Source: Beroe forskalii (Eukaryota > Ctenophora > Nuda > Beroida > Beroidae). From it: 64,000 nt of DNA. Below are positions 60,101 through 64,000 of this stretch, in pieces (position 1 is the stretch's first letter; the number at the start of each line of letters is the position of its first letter). The translations under genes were made by a program, and so were the position numbers. Below the pieces are notes generated by a model. The model was not told the DNA's origin and ran no database searches. It worked only from the letters and a program-made list of their open reading frames with translations. The stretch lies in the NCBI GenBank assembly GCA_011033025.1, contig WFMF01000038.1:496001-560000 (forward strand), read 5' to 3'.

Positions 60101-60869
60101 GGAATCAACATGTATCAAATCTTACACAAGATTATGCACTAATTCTGTGCGGATAATGAACTAACGGGTGCCTAACTGCCAAAGATGTCATTGAACTAAT
60201 GAAGCCAGAAAAGATGAACACGTAACTTCCATATACATTACATCACACCACTTACACTGATTCTAGTAACACATTCTACATACCTTTGCATCAATCACTA
60301 GCTCACTATCTTCGTCTGAAAAACGTTGCAAGGAGTTGGGGATAATGTAGGACATTATAATCAGGGAATCTTTCAGAAGTTTAATTTAATCATTAGAGTG
60401 AGAAAAACTGACTGAATGCCCATCGACTTGATATTATTACATTCCAGTGTAAGCATACCATTCTCATCAATAGGGCGTACAGTGTACGATGTGTCCAAAA
60501 CTGTCAAGCCATACTCGATACTGGTTTTAATACGGGCTCCTATCACCTCACTAGTTTCTTCCTGTGACAGAGAGAGTTAATGACTTATCAAATTGATTAT
60601 CAATTATGTGTAGTAGGTGCAAATCTTTGGAAATTACGATGAAATAGTCGTTATTGCACTAATCAATGCATCTTAATTGTTTAATTGTAACAATTTACAA
60701 CCTCCATCGCCACTTAACTCCATCCAAATGAATGAGTTAACAAATTATTCAAGACTGAATTCAATTGAGAAAGTTTGGAGGGGGTTTATAATTCCTGACA
60801 AACCTCTTTGATTTCAGGAAGTTGAGTGTTGTCATCGTCAGCATGGGTTTCATCGTCCTCGTACACTCT
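49572..60869 (-). CDS. WASHC2: WASH complex subunit 2 (FAM21), 18 visible exons, N-terminus outside window
   Basis: FAM21 tethers the actin-nucleating WASH complex to endosomes by binding retromer VPS35 through many acidic L-F repeats. Exons: 60804-60869, 60459-60561, 60284-60315, 59753-59852, 59548-59636, 59175-59343, 58793-58996, 58540-58670, 58327-58412, 58035-58192, 55995-57894, 55345-55420, 53700-55195, 53379-53456, 50994-51101, 50480-50572, 49950-50079, 49572-49652. Phases agree throughout and total 5100 nt (~1700 residues), versus about 1340 residues for the whole human protein. Diagnostic blocks: RVYEDDE, YGLTVLDTSY, NLPYLIGS, PKGAVSIFGG, LNFNPAMLMGG, RRPPSRGSRASR and the C-terminal FDDPLFG before TAG. 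About 20 LF[D/A/G/S]-acidic repeats are present. The first ~90 residues of the head domain are not found up to 64000. Two frame breaks lie in exons 58035-58192 and 55995-57894. Confidence 0.93.
51531..53003 (-). CDS. GDPD/sphingomyelinase-D-like phospholipase D with Cys-rich C-terminus, nested in WASHC2 intron
   Basis: A 490-codon open frame fills most of the WASHC2 intron 51102-53378, on the same strand. It is a TIM-barrel phosphodiesterase of the GDPD-like SMaseD/PLD family, whose members cleave choline or ethanolamine phospholipids in a Mg-dependent reaction. Visible catalytic residues: His24 in IAHRVNS, metal ligands Glu44 and Asp46 in ALEMDLV, second His60 in DFYHVCNC followed by paired Cys as in arachnid and other animal relatives, metal ligand Asp109 in RIDCK, and the late barrel blocks VTVWTVNEEADF and GARAIMTDN. 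Residues ~355-460 form a Cys-rich extension, and ~466-485 are hydrophobic (NLLIVVRIVIILIYF), suggesting a membrane or GPI anchor. The domain frame looks whole. The start and any secretion signal are not settled. Family membership does not imply venom use. Confidence 0.85.
   Translation of the reverse strand: MLPADPWTVYPSIPTRDRFWAIAHRVNSESVMDMALKVGANALEMDLVITADGTPTDFYHVCNCRCLVNTGPCPYLMGNYCEGSRNASLVLEHFMAHEARRQVSQIRIDCKTKAVKDLIRAGQQLIRMVERLLFEQGYEGNVFIFDYYDPQFHTSLSQNALGSPYHTQIYLGSERAVSFINDLTPSEIKASYFEQAEVLTQTKVHYDRRFFSIGAGICFQNLQYFYTEVVLGRINTAKGLFSGVTVWTVNEEADFDRYYDLGARAIMTDNIEGLVGWSRRRGYPLHKLGEEGEMRNQMSAAGVVTEIGVCDCEYRAIIREAESGPLQEYQEDTGVGDGVRTGVNSSTQSGVNSSPLPSGGCVVTVPSPPFSSCHCTLDRGQCWGTVVGCRDIRDGKCSVPDTSLTACLLGSGDCGGYDPQACGCQRHSCEVSRTAGGCTCQCQVTEGGKCKVEILDCQVESHAQSIHSNLLIVVRIVIILIYFQFTSYDI
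53700..55195 (-). CDS. WASHC2: WASHC2 Ser/Thr/Pro/Glu-rich exon
   Basis: The exon opens VRPKAGGRRPPSRGSRASR, the counterpart of the human RGKRRPQTRAARR basic block. About 470 low-complexity residues follow: TPDTPATPDTP repeats, then many S-[PE]-E-[TN]-V-S repeats such as ENVSPPENVSPSENVS. It closes with an LF-acidic pair, SVFEDSLFGEDEDIFAEKP. The human protein has no tail of this length, so the exon accounts for much of the extra size. The donor is TC/GTGAGT at 53699. The 394-residue open frame antiphase to it on the same strand is a shadow. Confidence 0.87.
55995..57894 (-). CDS. WASHC2: WASHC2 large LFa-repeat exon, with one frame break
   Basis: This 1.9-kb exon carries most of the retromer-binding repeats: GLFSESEDDSLF, DSLFDSTDEDDD, DDLFASDSDDDLF, SLFDSSDEE (twice), GLFDSSDDSDGDMF, DLFADSDDDDSGDIF and DDLFADSIDEEDIF. 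They are spaced by Lys/Pro/Ser-rich linkers and repeated ASSLM-EA-SK segments. It ends in the LNFNPAMLMGGPRPAKK block, like human AINPAALLP. The frame changes once near 57112-57130, between KKVKWSKK and the next KKGPVEEKSLFDSS, in an A-rich stretch. The coding signal on both sides is strong and repeat-like, so an indel is more likely than a real end. Confidence 0.88.
59753..60869 (-). CDS. WASHC2: WASHC2 head-domain exons (C-terminal half of head)
   Basis: Exons 60804-60869, 60459-60561, 60284-60315 and 59753-59852 give RVYEDDETHADDDN, then ARIKTSIEYGLTVLDTSY, ENDEDSELVIDAK and NLPYLIGSSEYCSDD. They align in order with human RVYDEEVEE, VQEAVNYGLQVLDSAF, SDSEEDD...VELILEPK and DRPLPYLIGSK. This part of FAM21 binds the WASH core. 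The first visible exon starts in phase 0 after TCTAG, so at least one more exon lies upstream. Confidence 0.9.
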
Positions 60870-63706
60870 CTAGAAAGGGGGTGGTTAAAATTGTGGAATA
60901 GGGGATAATCAAATCCCCTAGCACGGGAGTTCACGCCCCCTCTTACTCTCTTAGGGGCCCAGTCCCCCCATCCTTAGGGGGCCACGGCCCCTTGTTTTCG
61001 ACAGGCCTCCTCTAGTAAAATCATAGGGGGGCCTTGGCCCTACCTAGGGTTTTTTTTCAAAAATTTGAACATCAATTAATGGCTATCAACATAATGCCCC
61101 CACTAGCTCGACAAAGTGTATTTAATAGCATGGCCCTTAGAGATGCGTTTTTGTGAACTAGCGATTTACTTCTGTAGTAATTAATTTTCTAGAAATTAAT
61201 TCTTTGGTAATTAAAGCATAATTATTGTTCTTTAGTGATCTATTCATAATTGTTCTAGTAGCGATGATTTTAATTACCATTATCAAATTTCTATTCTTTC
61301 CAATAGCAGCTCCCTAAAACCCATGATGTTAATGAGCATTGAGCACAAATCCATAAATGAACTTAGGAACATAAAACATTTTGGAATTAATTCAGTAGCT
61401 ATCCTTTAGGTATACCCCTTTTAAACTGATCATTTTCCGATATTATTTGTGAGCTTTTCATTCTTCGGTAGCATCCGATTTTGAGTTTAAACTTTTGTTA
61501 AATATAAAGTTATTTTCTGGTGACTGATTTTGATAAATCTTTATTCGTACTGATGATAGAAGATATCAGTTATACGAAAGTACTTTACGTCACTATGAAC
61601 ATCTAGCCTTTCAATTCATCTTTGTCTATTGTCTGATTTCTGGGAAAATTTACTCATTCCTGCAATCAATTCATAAATGAATTAATGAATATGATACGTA
61701 AAGGGGTAGTTCTCAAGTCTCCGTGTTTCCACTAATCATAACTTCAGTAATTAATACTTCATTACTTCACTAACTAATACATCTAAGGAAGTCTGGGAGG
61801 GTAGTTAATTACTTAATTATCATCTATTGTCACAAAGTGAAGGTTTTTGTTCGTCTTCGCTTTGGTCCCTTTGTGATTCGTTTCCCGTCCCTTTGTGGAC
61901 AGTTTTGAACGGCCCAAGTGTAACAATTATGAAGTTTGAAGCTCACATTGCTATTGTAACAGTGTACAAATTTCTTTGGACACCTAACATAATAGCCATT
62001 TCTAAGGCAGTTGTTCTTAACTAGGGGTGGGACAATCTGACCACTTTGAAATCGACTTTTAGAGATTGACTTCCTACCAATTTTTTGACATCGTTGATTA
62101 CAGAAAGGATCTCTGGTACCGATATTAGCCCCCCAGACCCCATAAACATAAATCCCCCCACACTTTTTCCCATGCGCGTGTGGGTGAAAATGGCTATTTT
62201 TGGAGGTTTTTCTTGCCTGAAACTGCCATATGATTGTGAGCTCAAATTCACATTTATGTAAAACGATGATATCTTCCAAATAAAACAAGTCCCATTACTA
62301 TGTACAATTATGTTAGGACACCTAACATGTTCTATGATAGCCATTTCTAAGTCAGTTATTTTTAACGAGTTGATCATCAATCATAGTTATAGTATTCAGT
62401 TCTTATCATGGGTGTTCTGGTGGCAATTCATGTTCCCAGTTCCACGGGCTATTCCATGTAACTCTATAAGTCCATGATAGTATAATGAGTAATTAGAAAT
62501 CACATATTATATTCACTTTAAACTAGGTTCCAACACTCAAGACTTCCTCCAAAGACTGGGAGGACGTGGCTGTGACTGATATACTGATATAAAATATATT
62601 AACGTTACATGTGGGTCCCTGACAATGCTCCGTAATTACTTAATTAGGCATTTATCTGAATAATATAGAAATATACAATATAGAATCACAGGGTTTTCGC
62701 CGTGACAAGGACTCGAACCAGCGACCTCCTGGATATATTTATAATTTTATACTAGAAGATCATGTCGCTATAGCCCTAAAGTTTACGTAAATGATCACAT
62801 AATTAGACCAGAATAGTTACAGGCATTGATTAATATGCATGGGTGCGAGGTTCATGCATTATCAATGACTTCTCTAATCACTTGATTAGTGCCTTCCACT
62901 TAATTTTGAGTTATTTCTATGGTCCATTGTGGGACAGTTTGTGGGACAGTGATCCTTACTGCTTCAGGCTAATGTTATGGAATTTATTAGTTGCAGACAG
63001 GAATCTTTCTCATTTACTTATTGATATGAGTGAAAGTTAGGCGTTGATTTACGAGCTTGTGCGCTTTTGCATATTTTGGAACAATATAACATTATATTAC
63101 TGTGATGCGAACAATAATCTTACAATCATCTAATTCTCAAGTGAATTGTCTCTCTATTGCATTATTCAGAGGATTAACTGATACCTACAAGCTAACCAAC
63201 TGTGCTATCTAACCTCAGATTTGCAGATAGCATTGCCATTAGTCATAACTTGGGCAGATATCTGGGTACATCCCCATAATTTGTCACTTTCTGGTATTTC
63301 ATTCTTTGGAATTGAAAATCGACATTGCAATATTTTTCGATATCTTTGTCATTGATATCCCATGAATGAACTCTTTATAACAGATGAGACTTAAGACTTT
63401 AAGATACCTAAATTGCTCACGACCAGGATTACAATTTACAGGATTGCAGAATTTGTATTTGATCTCAACAGATCGCCCCGTATATAATACTATAATAAGA
63501 TAATATGATGATTTACAGTTTAGTCTCTTGATTGTTGACAGTAACTACAATGATTGTCATAATAAGATAATATATCGGGTAATTACGATTATATCAGATC
63601 GGATATAGCAAATTTTCCATTTGATCATATTAATTCCTGATCAATTCCTGATCATGTTTTGAATACCAATACACTTTTACACCCTCATAGATAAGACCTC
63701 GTAGCG
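60870..63706. other. WASHC2 intron or spacer
   Basis: I searched for the missing WASHC2 head exon (the FNDFLMLSNTQFIEN region in human) and did not find it. A direct repeat (CCTAACAT...AGCCATTTCTAAG) occurs at 61980-62024 and 62318-62362. A tRNA-like T-arm segment lies at 62700-62735. The rest is AT-rich with many TAATTA motifs. Confidence 0.55.
62700..62735 (-). other. tRNA T-arm-like segment (SINE or tRNA relic)
   Basis: The minus strand reads GAGGTCGCTGGTTCGAGTCC, a good B box, but no matching acceptor stem or clear A box precedes it. It could be a tRNA-derived SINE fragment. Confidence 0.3.
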
Positions 63707-64000
63707 ATGGTGAACGTAACAGACTTCCCCTGTAAATCACCAGCAGTAACCTGTCTGGAGACCTACATTAACGGCTCCATCCTAACTCTGGTCGGAGTGT
63801 TGGGTTGTTGTCTGACATTCCGAGCCCTTTACCTCCTGCTCCACACTAGAACCATGTGTCCTCACCAGAGACTCTTCCTCATCTCTCTGGAAACAGAGGA
63901 CGCCCTCCTGGCAGTGTTTGGGGTGGTGAGAGGAACGGGCATGATAAACCCCATAACAGTAGGTTACAACAGTGAGACAGGAGTTATCTCGCCCTGGTGT
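63707..64000 (+). CDS. putative 7TM receptor, N-terminal part (runs off window)
   Basis: An open frame of 98 codons from ATG at 63707 has no stop before the window ends. It begins MVNVTDFPCKSPAVTC with an N-glycosylation site at Asn3. Two hydrophobic helices follow: ~24-46 (SILTLVGVLGCCLTFRALYL) and ~56-75 (LFLISLETEDALLAVFGVV). The second resembles TM2 of rhodopsin-class receptors (LxxL...D). The TM1 Gly-Asn pair typical of class A is missing. Codons favour C/G at third positions, unlike the AT-rich surroundings. Since the WASHC2 N-terminal exons are not seen before 63707, this gene may lie inside a WASHC2 intron on the opposite strand. Receptor identity is inference from two helices. Confidence 0.5.
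   Translation, partial: MVNVTDFPCKSPAVTCLETYINGSILTLVGVLGCCLTFRALYLLLHTRTMCPHQRLFLISLETEDALLAVFGVVRGTGMINPITVGYNSETGVISPWC

Noticed and set aside
62530-62588. Possible plus-strand terminal exon (VPTLKTSSKDWEDVAVTD)
   Set aside because: An acceptor CTAG and a stop are present, but no partner exon or homologue is recognised.

Overview
The window is animal nuclear DNA: AT-rich, with many short introns bounded by GT...AG and full of repeats. I cannot place it below Metazoa. Two conserved, many-exon host genes can be read exon by exon on the minus strand. The first (5459-14384) is the SECIS-binding protein 2 family gene, so this animal should make selenoproteins. The second (49572 to beyond 60869) is WASHC2/FAM21, the large subunit of the endosomal WASH complex. 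Splice phases agree across all 13 coding exons of the first and all 18 visible exons of the second. A GDPD/sphingomyelinase-D-like phospholipase D sits inside one WASHC2 intron on the same strand, and the start of a likely 7TM receptor (63707 onward, plus strand) runs off the right end.

Almost everything from 14.4 to 49.3 kb is mobile and repetitive DNA, much of it foldback (long inverted repeat) structure. The clearest is a 5.67-kb foldback element at 40201-45873, flanked by a perfect 9-bp target duplication, with a core of 20-bp tandem repeats that reverses orientation at its centre. Beside it (45.9-47.1 kb) lie five copies of a hairpin mini-element. The unit is about 91-127 bp, mostly with 9-bp target duplications, and one copy is inserted inside another. 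A larger nested pair of inverted repeats spans 14961-36216 (outer arms) and 17366-34617 (inner, TA-flanked arms of 3.1 and 3.6 kb) around a loop of about 10.6 kb. Two smaller foldbacks, 11410-14042 (inside SECISBP2 intron 1) and 47353-49256, share a related tandem-repeat module. MITEs with TWA or TA duplications, two LINE fragments and several minisatellites fill the rest.

Layout: 1-5458 is non-coding, with RFX X-box-like and CACGTG repeats; 5459-14384 SECISBP2; 14.96-36.2 kb nested inverted repeats; 36.8-40.0 kb LINE-related coding debris; 40.2-49.3 kb foldback and hairpin elements; 49.6-60.9 kb WASHC2 with the nested phospholipase; 60.9-63.7 kb intron or spacer; 63.7 kb receptor start. The two host genes act in unrelated processes (selenocysteine decoding and endosomal sorting). 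Three single-site frame breaks in otherwise well-conserved exons suggest either uncorrected assembly indels or real lesions.
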